In this document: positions 23,801 through 33,599 of the stretch, piece by piece
Numbering within the stretch: the stretch's first letter is position 1
Layout of the letters: each line of letters starts with the position of its first letter
From: Conidiobolus incongruus B7586
Taxonomy: Eukaryota > Entomophthoromycota > Entomophthoromycetes > Entomophthorales > Conidiobolaceae
DNA length: 33,599 bases
Assembly (NCBI GenBank): GCA_000697335.1
Contig: JNEM01016265.1
Coordinates: 1 to 33,599 of the forward strand
Direction of reading: 5' to 3'
Made by a program: the position numbers and the translations under genes
The notes under the pieces: model-generated
Seen by the model: only the letters and a program-made list of their open reading frames with translations
What the model was told of the DNA's origin: nothing
The model's database searches: none

Positions 23801-24742
23801 ACGTTTATCTCTCGCATCTCAGACTGATCCCACTATCAAGGAATTGCTGATAATAGGATCTGAAGCATCACTTAATGTAGTTAGATTTGATAACTTTGTG
23901 TCTATGGCCAATGGTGGCATCAATATGAGCTCAGAATTTGGCAAACTTATTAAATGTAAACTTATATATCAAGACGAACAACCTATCCTCATTTGCGTGA
24001 GCGATTCGGGTATTGTTTATCTATATCAATTACCTGATCTATTGGTTGTACTCAGAAGTAAAATTACTGACTGGAATCCAACTTTGTAATAGTTTACTCA
24101 GATTTTCTATTTTCAATCTATTAACTTTATTTTGTTTAGGTCTCACAGTCTTGAAATATCCAATCAGGGTAAGATTTTCTATAGGGGAAATCCAAGTGAG
24201 GCTAAAGTCAATGCGTTATTCTTCAACGAAGAGACAGAAGCTCTTTCAAGGAATCTTCTTGGTCAACTCTATAACCCTCGTAGGATATGTCCAGATCTTC
24301 CAACTACTAACAAAGGTTGGTGGAGTAGTTTTAATGAAATTCGTCAAGACACTATTTTTAGTTTGTGTAAGTAAATATATATTATATTAAGTTGAAGTTG
24401 ACTAATTTATGGATTTTAGTTGATCGAGACCGTCCTAATAACCTTCGTCCTATTGATAGATCTCAAAACTCCAACTCACTGAATTCACTGGCAGCTAACG
24501 GACTCCGCGTTCACTCACCCCAACCCTCTATCCATTCACCTACTAGCCCAGCTGGCAATGCTCCTAAATCGGGTCTAGGTCAAGTACTTTCCCAGAACAC
24601 AGATAAATTAAAAGAAAGATACGAAGAGTTAGAAAGGTTGGACGACAAAACAAAACAGACTGCTGACGCGGCTCAAGGATTCCTCGAAGCTGTCAAAGAA
24701 TATACTGAGAAACAAAATAATAAGAAATGGTATCAATGGTAA
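20824..24742 (+). CDS. Sro7/tomosyn (Lgl family) exocytosis protein with SNARE-like tail
   Basis: Lgl-family proteins bind Q-SNAREs and Rab/exocyst partners at the plasma membrane and control polarised vesicle fusion. Predicted exons are 20824-21048, 21107-21179, 21238-23208, 23260-24085, 24140-24366 and 24420-24742, giving 1214 residues; the five introns are 51-58 bases. The joins restore LNHLGFPGTIQCVAFDP, LALGTSSGQLIILGQQG and PTLSHSLEISNQGKIF. WD40-type blades recur in both halves: FLGFEDGRIVLLDI near 183, VLVGYIDGSVVLYDL near 226, FVCGFDNGWLVFW near 270, IWLGMENGALLIYEF near 529, ILIAGDQCGNLVIFNL near 665 and ILIGTKNGHLFRYNF near 730. A Ser/Thr/Pro-rich acidic insert with a KKLKKKKSK basic patch lies at about 790-930. 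The last 60 residues form an R-SNARE-like helix (ERYEELERLDDKTKQ) ending KKWYQW, as in tomosyn. The expected zero-layer arginine is lysine (K1184). Whether to call it Sro7 or tomosyn is a naming choice; the family is secure. Confidence 0.93.
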
Positions 24743-25311
24743 ATGATCACTTAAACGCTAACTTATAAAATTATGCTATTAGCTATTAAAATATTTATAT
24801 AATAAACTTATGTTTATCCCAATTTTTCTGATTTTCTCAATCATCATATTTTAAATTATATATTTCTCAAGTAACAATCAATTGCGATTGATATTTATGA
24901 TACACTAATCATCATCAAATGTTTGTTCAATTAAATTTTTATTTGTTGACCAAATATAAAATAGTTCTATTAAAAATTTGACTCATATTATATTATTTCC
25001 ATTTCAAAATCTTTTTGATACTTATAGCAATTCAAGAGTAGTTCTCGATATTTGATGAATACCATTTGTAAAATATTATAAATACAATTAAAATGATTTT
25101 TGAATTTCGTTAAATCCCATAAATTAAGATGATTAAAAGCTAATTTTGAATAACATAAATTCAGGGAATAAATTAATGATCTGATAAAATTATATTAGTA
25201 ATCAATCATATATTATTTACAGAAAAATTATATTTTGATTGATCAAGCTACTGAATAAAGTTTTTATATATTACATAGATTATTTATTTCACTTGAATTT
25301 TAATTAACGAT
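24743..25311. other. Intergenic region, Sro7/tomosyn homologue to Rba50/RPAP1
   Basis: 570 bases of AT-rich sequence between two genes of the same direction. It presumably carries the 3' end of one and the promoter of the other. No motif stands out. Confidence 0.5.
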
Positions 25312-28300
25312 ATGGATTCATATGATAACCTTGATGACCCTGAATTTATTCATCCAGCTTTAAGAGGCCGTTTAAATTCAAATTTAACGAGTGAGCTACC
25401 TTCAGGGCCATCCGCCAAAGTTATTCGCGTTAATCAATCCAACAACTCTCCATTTGGTGATGAAGAACCTATGCCTGCATTAGAATCCATACCATCCAAT
25501 GCAAACGAAACAGAAAATAATGCTATTAGACCATCTGATAATTTGGAAAAAGATAAAATTGATTTAGATGTTAAACTCCCTGCATTTGATTCAAACTTTC
25601 ATAGTAACCGACCTCCCTCAAAACCTAAAAAGCTATCACTTTTTGCTCAGAAAAGATTACAAAAACAGAAAGAATCTGCCAGTAACATTAATACATCTCA
25701 AAATAGTACAAGCTTGGAAGTTAAACCCATAATTGGTGAAGTTATTGATCATTTACCATCTTCAACAGAAGTCGAAAATCCTATTATTGTCCAACCAAGA
25801 GGATTCCCACAGGTTAGCAAAGATTTCATATCTCCCAGTAGCCCTGAAAAATTCAATTTCAGAACTGGTCCCAGTCAAACAATGCAACATAGCAATGATA
25901 TCGATGTTCTCATGAAGCAGAATATTAGTCAGGAAAATGACCAGAAATTGGCCTCGATGACCCCTGAAGACATCCAACAACAACTCAATGTGCTATTATC
26001 AGGTGTAAGACCCGAAACTCTCAAAGTTTTAGAAAGAATGCGAGGTAAAAGTGATACAAGTAAACCAAACGAAAAATCTCAAAACACTACTCAAAAGGTA
26101 ACTATATTATTTTCCCTTCCAAGATGATTTTATTTATAATGCTTAAGGAAACTGAAAATTACAAAAGAGTCACATTTAACATTCCAAACTACCCAATTAA
26201 ACGCGAGCACCAAGATGCTGACTATCTTAAATATTTTCAAGGAGTTCCTATTGAACATGATAAACTCGAATGGATGAAAAATTTGCAAAATGATAACAAA
26301 TCTGAACTAGATGTTGTTCAAGATACTCGTTTTAATCTTCAAGGAGTACCCATTGTTGATTCGAAACTCACGGATGATTCTTATTTAAGTGGTCTTCATC
26401 ATCATGGTGAACAATCTCATTTACCAGGCTATACCATCAAAGAGCTATTAACACTGTCAAGATCCACTAATTTATCTCAAAGCTGTCTTGCCCTTGATAT
26501 TTTAAGCAAAATTGTTTACAACTGTCAAAAAGGAAATTATAAAACATGGGAACAGACTCGGTCATTAATATTGAATAATGGTGTATGTTTATTCATGAGA
26601 GGAACCTTGGGAATGGGTAATCGTAGTTCGACAACGTTTGCCATCAAAGGAATTGCAGAATCTATTGTTAATCTTGATTTGATGCAACTTGAAAACCAGC
26701 TCTTCCAGTATGGCAACACTAAATTTTTATTCACTTCTCAGTTTGGCGCCGGCGGGTATTCTGACATTCAAAATCAAATTAATGCTATCAAAAATGATCC
26801 AGAATCTGATATCAATGAATTAGGACAATTAGATACAACTGCCTTTTTATTAAGTATTGATATTTTAGGTAGTATTTGTCACATGTTAAAGGAGTTTGCT
26901 TTGCCTAAAAATAGTCTCGACCACATTCTTCTAATTCTCAACAGCATCAGCGTTCACTCTAAATCTGCAGCCAAGGAAATCTGGGACACTAAGGGTTTAA
27001 TGAGTACGATCAAGAAGCGATTCCTCACCAATCCATCTATCCTTTTCAAACCGGTTAAAGAGGATGAGGAACTTGATGATTTTGATATGGTTGATCCCTA
27101 TAATTATGAATTACCTCCAAACTTTTTGGCCTTCCGACTTATCAAATTATTGGCACTTGTTGATGATGATATTGCTCAAGAAATCTTTTCAAATGAATTC
27201 ATTCCCTCTTTGTCCCCTCCTCCATCTTCTAATGACGATCGTTTAGAATCATATTTCACAGTTGTGAATGAAATCATTGGTTTATGGAAAGTATTCGTTG
27301 GTAATAATCAAGTTCAACTTTGGTCACAATTCAGAAGCGTAGGTTTACCTAATGTCAGACGATTCTTTGGATTGGATCGAAATGAAATAATTCATAAATT
27401 AACCTGCAGAAATGCCACGAAAATGAGCAATCTTGCCAATACTGTAAGCAATATGTTCAACTTGCTCAATCTTATTATCAATCACTCCAACCAAGAATGG
27501 GAAGATGTTATCAAGAGTAATTCTAGCATTTCCGATTTCTTTGATCTTGGATTGCATTTGTATCTTGAAATTATGAAGAAACCAGATAATGAACATGGAT
27601 TATTACTCTCCAATGTGCTTCAATTTTTAAATAGCTACACCCAAACGTTCTCTGTTCAAAGCCATATTAATTATGGGTTATTGACAGAGTTTTTAACCAG
27701 TAATTTGGCCAAAATTCAATCTCAGCTCACTTTACTTTCTGCTCAAGTGAATGAATATAATACCATTACCAAATTGAATGGATGGACCAATTTGAAATCA
27801 AGACAGCTAGGACCTTATATTTTACCACCAAACATGAGCGAAATACTCGAATTGACGAGCAATTTATTCCTTAATGAATTGTCAATTTTCACTCAATTGA
27901 TTAGCATATTATCAAGAACATCTGTGTCAAGCTTTAACGATAATCTTATCAATATCATCAATACTATTGTTCTGAAACTGATCAACTTACCATATTCCTA
28001 TTTCAAATGTCTAAGCAATCATATTAGTCCACTGTTTGATTTCTTATCTTCTTGGATTTTCCTTTTCTTTGATAGAGTAAATCCTAAATTAACTTCTAAT
28101 CAGCTTTCAACTGCTTATCTTGCATTTGTTAAATCTCTCAATATTCCAGCTGCTGAATGGATGAAGAACTTAGGAAAACACTCTAAAATACTATTCAACA
28201 AAGCAATTGTGGAAAAGATTTTAGATTTTGGAGATAAAGATCATTTGGAAGAATTGACTGGAGTTCTTACTGCATTATATTCTAATATTGAGCTTCAACC

Positions 28301-28976
28301 ATCTCATTACAATTGGGTATTTACTCCAATGCTAACTCTTTGGAACCTTAATCCCAGTAATCACAACCAGTTAGACAATTTTGAAGATTTATTCAACAAT
28401 GAAGATATCATTAAATCGATGGGAATGATCTTCAGCTATTATCTTCAAATCAAAGCCCTAGATCACAAATTAGGCACCAATTTGATCAGTTCACATCTCG
28501 ATTATATCTCCATGATGCAATACGTCGCACTCTTAAAATTATCTCCAGATTTCAATATTTTGAACCCATTATTCTTGGAACCTATTCAACAAATCCTCAA
28601 TTTCCCTCTAGCTAATCCCATACCTTACAGCGAACAGGATTTTAAGTTGAAACCTTCAGAGATTTATCGTGGCTTCATCGACATTTACAAAGAATTAAGT
28701 TACAAGAACGAAATATTAGCTCATCTCCTCATCATTCCACTTCACCCCAAACTTCAATTCGATCGTATTATCGAACTGTTCTGGTCTCAAGTCAACGAAG
28801 AAGTCGAATTTTTCCCATGGCACATGACCTTTGCACCCCGTCTCTTGGACCAATGGGATGATTACTGCCAAATTGACCCGAGCATGGAGAATTCCATTGT
28901 TAAAAATGCCAAATTGAAATTAGTACACAAATTTGATAATTTGAATGAGAACTGGGTTAAGTTTGCTAAATTTTAA
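25312..28976 (+). CDS. RNA polymerase II assembly factor, Rba50/RPAP1 family
   Basis: RPAP1/Rba50 proteins act in the cytoplasm to assemble RNA polymerase II, bridging the Rpb3 subcomplex and the other large subunits before nuclear import. Two exons are predicted (25312-26097 and 26148-28976) around a 50-base intron, giving 1204 residues. The N-terminus begins MDSYDNLDDPEF, is disordered and polar, and has a basic stretch KKLSLFAQKRLQKQKES. The RPAP1_N motif lies at about 196-246 (ISQENDQKLASMTPEDIQQQ, LLSGVRPETLKVLERMRG). RPAP1_C begins near 320 with TRFNLQGVPI and continues LHHHGEQSHLPGYTIKELL, TLSRSTNLSQ. The rest, to the end, is leucine-rich helical repeat-like sequence typical of the family and poorly conserved. 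Unspliced, the second part could be misread as starting inside the intron at 26124; the intron join is in frame and keeps one continuous protein. The symbol follows the fungal ortholog by domain order. Confidence 0.88.
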
Positions 28977-29903
28977 AGTATTATTTGATTCATATAATTT
29001 ATTTGCATTATCAAAATATTTGCCTATATTTACTATTTAAATACATTCTCTATTTAATTTACAATCATATATAAGCTCATTATTAAACTATTTGTATACC
29101 CATATATAATATAAAAATATTAACAACAGAATTATATTATTAATATAAATGTGTATTAGCTGGTTATTAAGTATATTCTGCTTGCTAATAATAAGAATTT
29201 GAGTACAAGATCTTTAAATTCATCGATTTGATATCAAACTTAAGAATAATGTATGATCACATAAAATTACTATAAGTATTAATATCATTTACATTTTTCG
29301 ATAATGTTTATTTCATTTAAAATTTATCAATTTATTAATATGACAAAGTTAGAAAATTTGATACCTAATTTTTTAATAATTGAATATTTTTATAGTATCC
29401 AAGGCGATAAATAAATTGAAAAATATAATATTTGTGATTGTTTAAACAAAATTTGATATATATATTGGTGTTTTGTTAAGAGGTGATTATGTATATCACT
29501 CTAGTCATATTCTTTGAACAAAAACTATTAAATTGACCAATCTGTTATAAAATTTATCCAATATTATTTTCTATTTAAAAAATTATTTAAATTTAAAATA
29601 GTTAAAATAATTTTATGAAAATGCAAAGTCCATACTATTTACCTCATCCTCTATTTACACACATATTGCTGAGTATTAAAACTAATATTTGTGCTACTTA
29701 TCCAATCCTGTTGATTGAAGCGGATTTGATATAACTGAATATGACACAATACTTTGAAAAAATTTTATTAATAAAGAGTATTACAAAAAATAGGTGAATT
29801 GCATAAGTCCCATAACATCAATAGCTATTGTTATGGTATTAAATGATGTTCAATTTTTGTTACAAATGCAACAAGCAGTTTATCACTTATAATCATAATC
29901 AAA
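28977..29903. other. Intergenic region upstream of adenylosuccinate lyase
   Basis: 930 bases, strongly AT-rich, with no gene recognised. It contains an inverted repeat at 29810-29836, described separately. The TGACTC core bound by yeast Bas1/Gcn4 was looked for upstream of the lyase and not seen. Confidence 0.5.
29810..29836. promoter_or_regulatory. Inverted repeat upstream of adenylosuccinate lyase start
   Basis: CCATAA and CAATAG on the left face CTATTG and TTATGG on the right. This gives twelve complementary pairs broken only by a three-base bulge (CAT) on one side, with no loop at the centre. It ends 67 bases before the start codon, in promoter or 5' leader position. It could be a site for a dimeric regulator or an RNA/DNA hairpin; such repeats also arise by chance in AT-rich DNA. 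Confidence 0.3.
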
Positions 29904-31393
29904 ATGTCTCACGATCGTTATCAAAGTCCTTTAACATCCAGATATGCCTCTAAGGAGATGGCTTACAACTTCAGTGACAATAAAAAATTTGGTACTTGGA
30001 GACAGCTTTGGATTAATTTGGCTAAGGCTGAAATGGAACTCGGCTTGACTGATATTACTCAAGAAATGATTGATGAAATGGAACAAAACAAGGTACCTTA
30101 TCTAATCATATAATATTTAATAATTTATTAACAGATTTTCAGACTAACATTGATTACGAACTTGCTGCTGAAGAAGAAAAGCGTCGTCGTCATGATGTTA
30201 TGGCTCACGTCCACACCTACGGTGTTGCCTGTCCCAAGGCCGCTGGTATCATCCACTTGGGTGCCACTTCCTGTTTCGTCACCGATAATGCTGATCTCAT
30301 TATCTTGAGAGACGGTCTCGATTTATTAATTAAAAAATTGGTTGTCGTTATCAAGAACTTGGCTGACTTCGCCAAAGACTACAAAGATATGCCCACTTTA
30401 GGTTTTACTCACTATCAACCCGCTCAATTGACCACTGTTGGTAAGCGTGCTACCCTCTGGCTTCAAGAATTACTCTGGGACTTACGTAACTTCACTCGTG
30501 CTCGTGACGATCTCTTATTCCGTGGTCCTAAGGGTACTACTGGTACTCAAGGTTCTTTCCTTGCTTTGTTCAATGGTGACCACGATAAAGTTGAAGCCCT
30601 CGATCAACGTGTCGCTGAACTTAGCGGATTCTCCAAGTCCTATGCCGTCACTGGTCAAACCTACTCTCGTAAAGTTGATATTGACGTCATTGCTGCCCTT
30701 GCTTCTTTCGGTGCCACTGCCCACAAGATTGCCACTGATCTCCGCCTTTTGGCTAACTTGAAGGAGATTGAAGAACCCTTTGAAAAGGATCAAATTGGTT
30801 CCTCTGCCATGGCCTACAAGCGTAACCCCATGAGATGTGAACGTATCTGTTCCTTAGCTCGTCACTTGCACGCTCTCGTCAACAATACTTATGCTACCGC
30901 TAGTGTCCAATGGTTCGAAAGAACCCTTGATGACAGTGCTAACCGTCGTATCACCAACCCTGAAGCTTTCTTGACCACCGACATTGTTTTAACCTTATTA
31001 CAAAACGTCATCTCTGGTCTAGTAGTCTATCCCCAAATCATTGCCAGCCGCATTGCCCAAGAATTACCCTTCATGGCCACTGAAAATATCATTATGGCTA
31101 TGGTCAAGGCTGGAGGCGATCGTCAAGAATGCCACGAAGAGATCCGTGTCCTCTCTCACCAAGCCGCCAAGGTTGTCAAGACTGAAGGCAAGCCTAATGA
31201 CTTGATCGAGCGTATCCAAAACACCCCCTACTTTGCCCCCATCCACGCCCAATTGCCCCAACTCTTGGACCCCACCACTTTTATTGGCAGAGCTCCCCAA
31301 CAAGTTGAACGCTTCTTGGAGAATGAAGTCAAGCCTGCTCTTGCACCCTTCCAAAACACTGAAGGCTTAGTTTTCGACTCTCTCAATGTCTAA
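29904..31393 (+). CDS. ADE13: Adenylosuccinate lyase (purine biosynthesis)
   Basis: It catalyses two fumarate-releasing steps: SAICAR to AICAR in de novo purine synthesis, and adenylosuccinate to AMP. Exons 29904-30092 and 30143-31393 around a 50-base intron give 479 residues, close to yeast Ade13 (about 482). The sequence matches that family from end to end: [95 protein letters not shown] and the fumarase/aspartase-superfamily signature [16 protein letters not shown] (about 283-298) that holds the catalytic serine loop. The acceptor at 30142 is preferred over an AG eight bases earlier because only it restores the reading frame ([17 protein letters not shown]). Codons end in C far more often than in the neighbouring genes (GCC, GTC, ATC, CTC), a sign of strong expression. 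Active tetramer, cytosolic by family knowledge. Confidence 0.97.
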
Positions 31394-33231
31394 TTATTAC
31401 GAATCTATAGATATTCAATATAGAAACTTTATTCTTTATAAAATTATACAATATTTAACAAATAACTATCAAATAAATATTTATTAAAAATATAACCATC
31501 CTCATGATTATTATGATTTTTTTACAATTGATTAACAGTCATAAAATTAGATAAGAAAATTCAAATTCTGATATTTTTTCTAGAGTGGGTATGATATAAT
31601 TGCCAGTTTTCGGAACATACTAACAACAATATAATTTCAAATTTATTAATTTGTATTTATTACAATAGTAAGATGAGTATTAATTCAGATCCTTTATAAT
31701 GAGTTAAAAGATATTTAAATTATCAATTATAAATACAGCTTATTTCTATTTTGATATTATCTTAAAATCAATGATAGTCTGATTACTTTGTTTTATCTCT
31801 ATATAACTATCAAATCATTCTTAATTATTTGTAAATATTTCAAATGTTGATTATCTAGATTCAGTATTGAAAATTTAAAAAATATTTAAACTGATTAAAA
31901 AATTTCAGATCAAATGAAAAGAATATATTTAATTCTTTGTAATAAAAAATTGTATATTTTATAAATGTATTTGTTCATGGCTTTAATATATTTAGAATCT
32001 TTTAAATTATTATGATTGCTTTTGTTAATCAATTTATCATAATAGAATTAAAATGAATCTAATTGATGTAAATCAATTTGTCAGTTATTCAGCAATTGGC
32101 ATTGTTTCAAAATTGAAAAAAATCATAATTGCTATTATTATTAAGTTATTTTGTATTTGTTTGCGAATATAATGAGTCTCAAACTGAATTGCTCCATATA
32201 TCAATGATCTCAAATGGCGTCGATCGGTTTATAGTTATGATGTAGAAATTGACGAAGGATATTAAGTGCATTTCTTGACTTCTATTACCAAAATTATAAT
32301 GGGTCATTGTTTGTGGGTATTGCTTTCCAAGACTTTTTGGCTAATGTTCATCAAATCACTAAGTCCTAACATTTTTAAATTCAATAATTTATTTCAATAA
32401 TGTTAGTGATATCTATATTGATTTCAATTAAAGCTTGTTGTTCAACAATTTTTATCGATTGATCATTATACATCATCAATTTTATAGTATCCAAAAATCC
32501 TCAGTTATTTTTTAATTTTATTAAATAGAATGTGATGTCAAACAATATGCCAACAATTCTATGAATCTAAACTCTAAATATATTTCCATTCCATCGGATG
32601 TAATTAATAACAATTTCTTTATACTATGATTAGGCATTTATACTATTATTAATAGAGTTTTTAAAAGATTAAATGTTTAAAAATTAAAATCAAACAAATG
32701 GTCATTACATATATCAATTTTGATTCTATTATATATTATATTTTAAATAATGTTTAGACATTGAATAAATCAAAGTATATATCCTAAATACCTTTTCAAA
32801 TTAATATATATATATATATATTATTAGAATAGTTAGTAATTGATTAACATTATTGAAGATTTATTCTTTCATTGTAAATTAATGAAAAACATACAGATCA
32901 ATTGTTTGCTTGAGATATTATCAATCAAGAGTTTTTAGGTTAAAGTTTATATAAAACGATAAAGTTGCAATTAGATCATTTGAACTTTGTTTATATATGA
33001 AAATTTATTTTTAACGATAAATATTACATAATAATGATATAATTGGATTTATACATTATTAAAATTATTAAAATCTAAAATTTAATAAAATAAATAATTG
33101 AAAAATCCCATGAAGTTTAAGGAATTAAATAAATTACATAATACAAGGTATTAAGTTGACTAAAAACAAGTACATTATTAATAATCCATATATTCAATAG
33201 GTGATAAATACAGTAATTCCATAAAAACTGT
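31394..33231. other. AT-rich spacer, no gene recognised
   Basis: About 1.8 kb downstream of the lyase. Frames are short; a slightly richer patch at 32160-32370 has open stretches of about 30 codons without family motifs. An (AT)9 tract lies at 32803-32820. No RNA gene was seen. Confidence 0.4.
32803..32820. repeat. (AT)9 microsatellite
   Basis: An uninterrupted AT tract in the right-hand spacer. Confidence 0.85.
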
Positions 33232-33246
33232 CTATCTCATGATATA

Positions 33247-33371
33247 TCAGCTAATATAACACCAAGTCAAGTCAAACGCTTGATTCAACTTGAGAAGGGT
33301 AATTTAATCAAGCTGACATTGTTGAGAGATATTTTGGAAAGTATCGGTACTCTGTAAATCCATCATTCTAA
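33247..33371 (+). mobile_element. Possible Tc1/mariner-type transposase helix-turn-helix scrap
   Basis: Two adjoining frames read ITPSQVKRLIQLEKGN and then QADIVERYFGKYRYSVNPSF. With one frame change between them they resemble the first helix-turn-helix of Tc1/mariner transposases, which typically reads as a Q/R-rich helix, then 'reIa..lgvS.stV'. No terminal inverted repeats and no DDE catalytic core were found, and the window ends 230 bases later. If real, it is a short dead fragment of a DNA transposon; chance resemblance is possible. Confidence 0.25.
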
Positions 33372-33599
33372 TTAAATATGAAAGTTTAAAAAAGTATAGA
33401 AATCCAAGTCAGTAATTGTGTATGTGATAAAGACCAAAACTGAAGCTAAGTTGGTAATCTTAATTCATTATGACCATTCAAATATCAATGCAATATTTAT
33501 GAAAGTATATGGAATAATCATAATTTTCAAACTTAAATTTACCATTGATTGTCAATCATAGAAAATAAAGCACTTGCTATTCAATAATAATCAATTTAT

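Noticed and set aside
32330-32365. U2 snRNA-like word TTTTGGCTAA
   Set aside because: Only ten bases match; the branch-point recognition sequence and flanking stems of U2 are missing.
1-33599. CRISPR arrays, operons, or retroviral or LTR-type elements
   Set aside because: No spaced direct repeats, no long terminal repeats and no reverse transcriptase, capsid or integrase motifs were seen; gene spacing and introns are ordinary for a fungus.

Overview
This window looks like nuclear DNA of a filamentous fungus with a very AT-rich genome. Five intact protein genes carry 13 short introns in total (50-73 bases, GT...AG). The gene set is fungal: a Cdc25-type Ras exchange factor with SH3 and WW-like domains, a Sro7/tomosyn-type exocytosis protein, an Rba50/RPAP1 polymerase-assembly factor, a yeast-like Ade13 and a mitochondrial-type methionine aminopeptidase. 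AT-richness, tiny introns and long empty spacers would suit an early-diverging lineage (for example Conidiobolus-like Entomophthoromycotina, or Glomeromycotina), but that placement is inference.

Layout. 590-3720 (-): remains of an NRPS-like adenylation / carrier / thioester-reductase gene, decayed at the front and with a long open reductase end. 6172-7665 (+): a decayed HIRIP3-like histone-chaperone-type gene with two copies of its signature module. 8022-8094 (-): an elongator tRNA-Met(CAU) with a T-run terminator. About 8100-10250: an almost purely A/T desert. 10255-13897 (-): the Ras exchange factor in four exons. 13898-18468: a 4.6 kb divergent spacer without a recognisable gene. From there all genes point right: methionine aminopeptidase (18469-19710, five exons), Sro7/tomosyn homologue (20824-24742, six exons), Rba50/RPAP1 (25312-28976, two exons) and adenylosuccinate lyase (29904-31393, two exons). 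The last 2.2 kb holds no gene, apart from a possible scrap of a Tc1/mariner-type transposase near 33250-33370.

The intact genes are unrelated housekeeping or signalling genes, each with its own upstream region; nothing suggests a cluster or operon. Exon joins were worked out by reading across stop-interrupted frames for GT/AG pairs that restore family motifs, so they are predictions. I did not find a convincing new biological system. The items most worth checking are the two decaying genes in the left third, the lysine at the zero-layer position of the SNARE-like tail of the Sro7/tomosyn protein, the 156-base run without any G or C, and the inverted repeat just upstream of the adenylosuccinate lyase gene.
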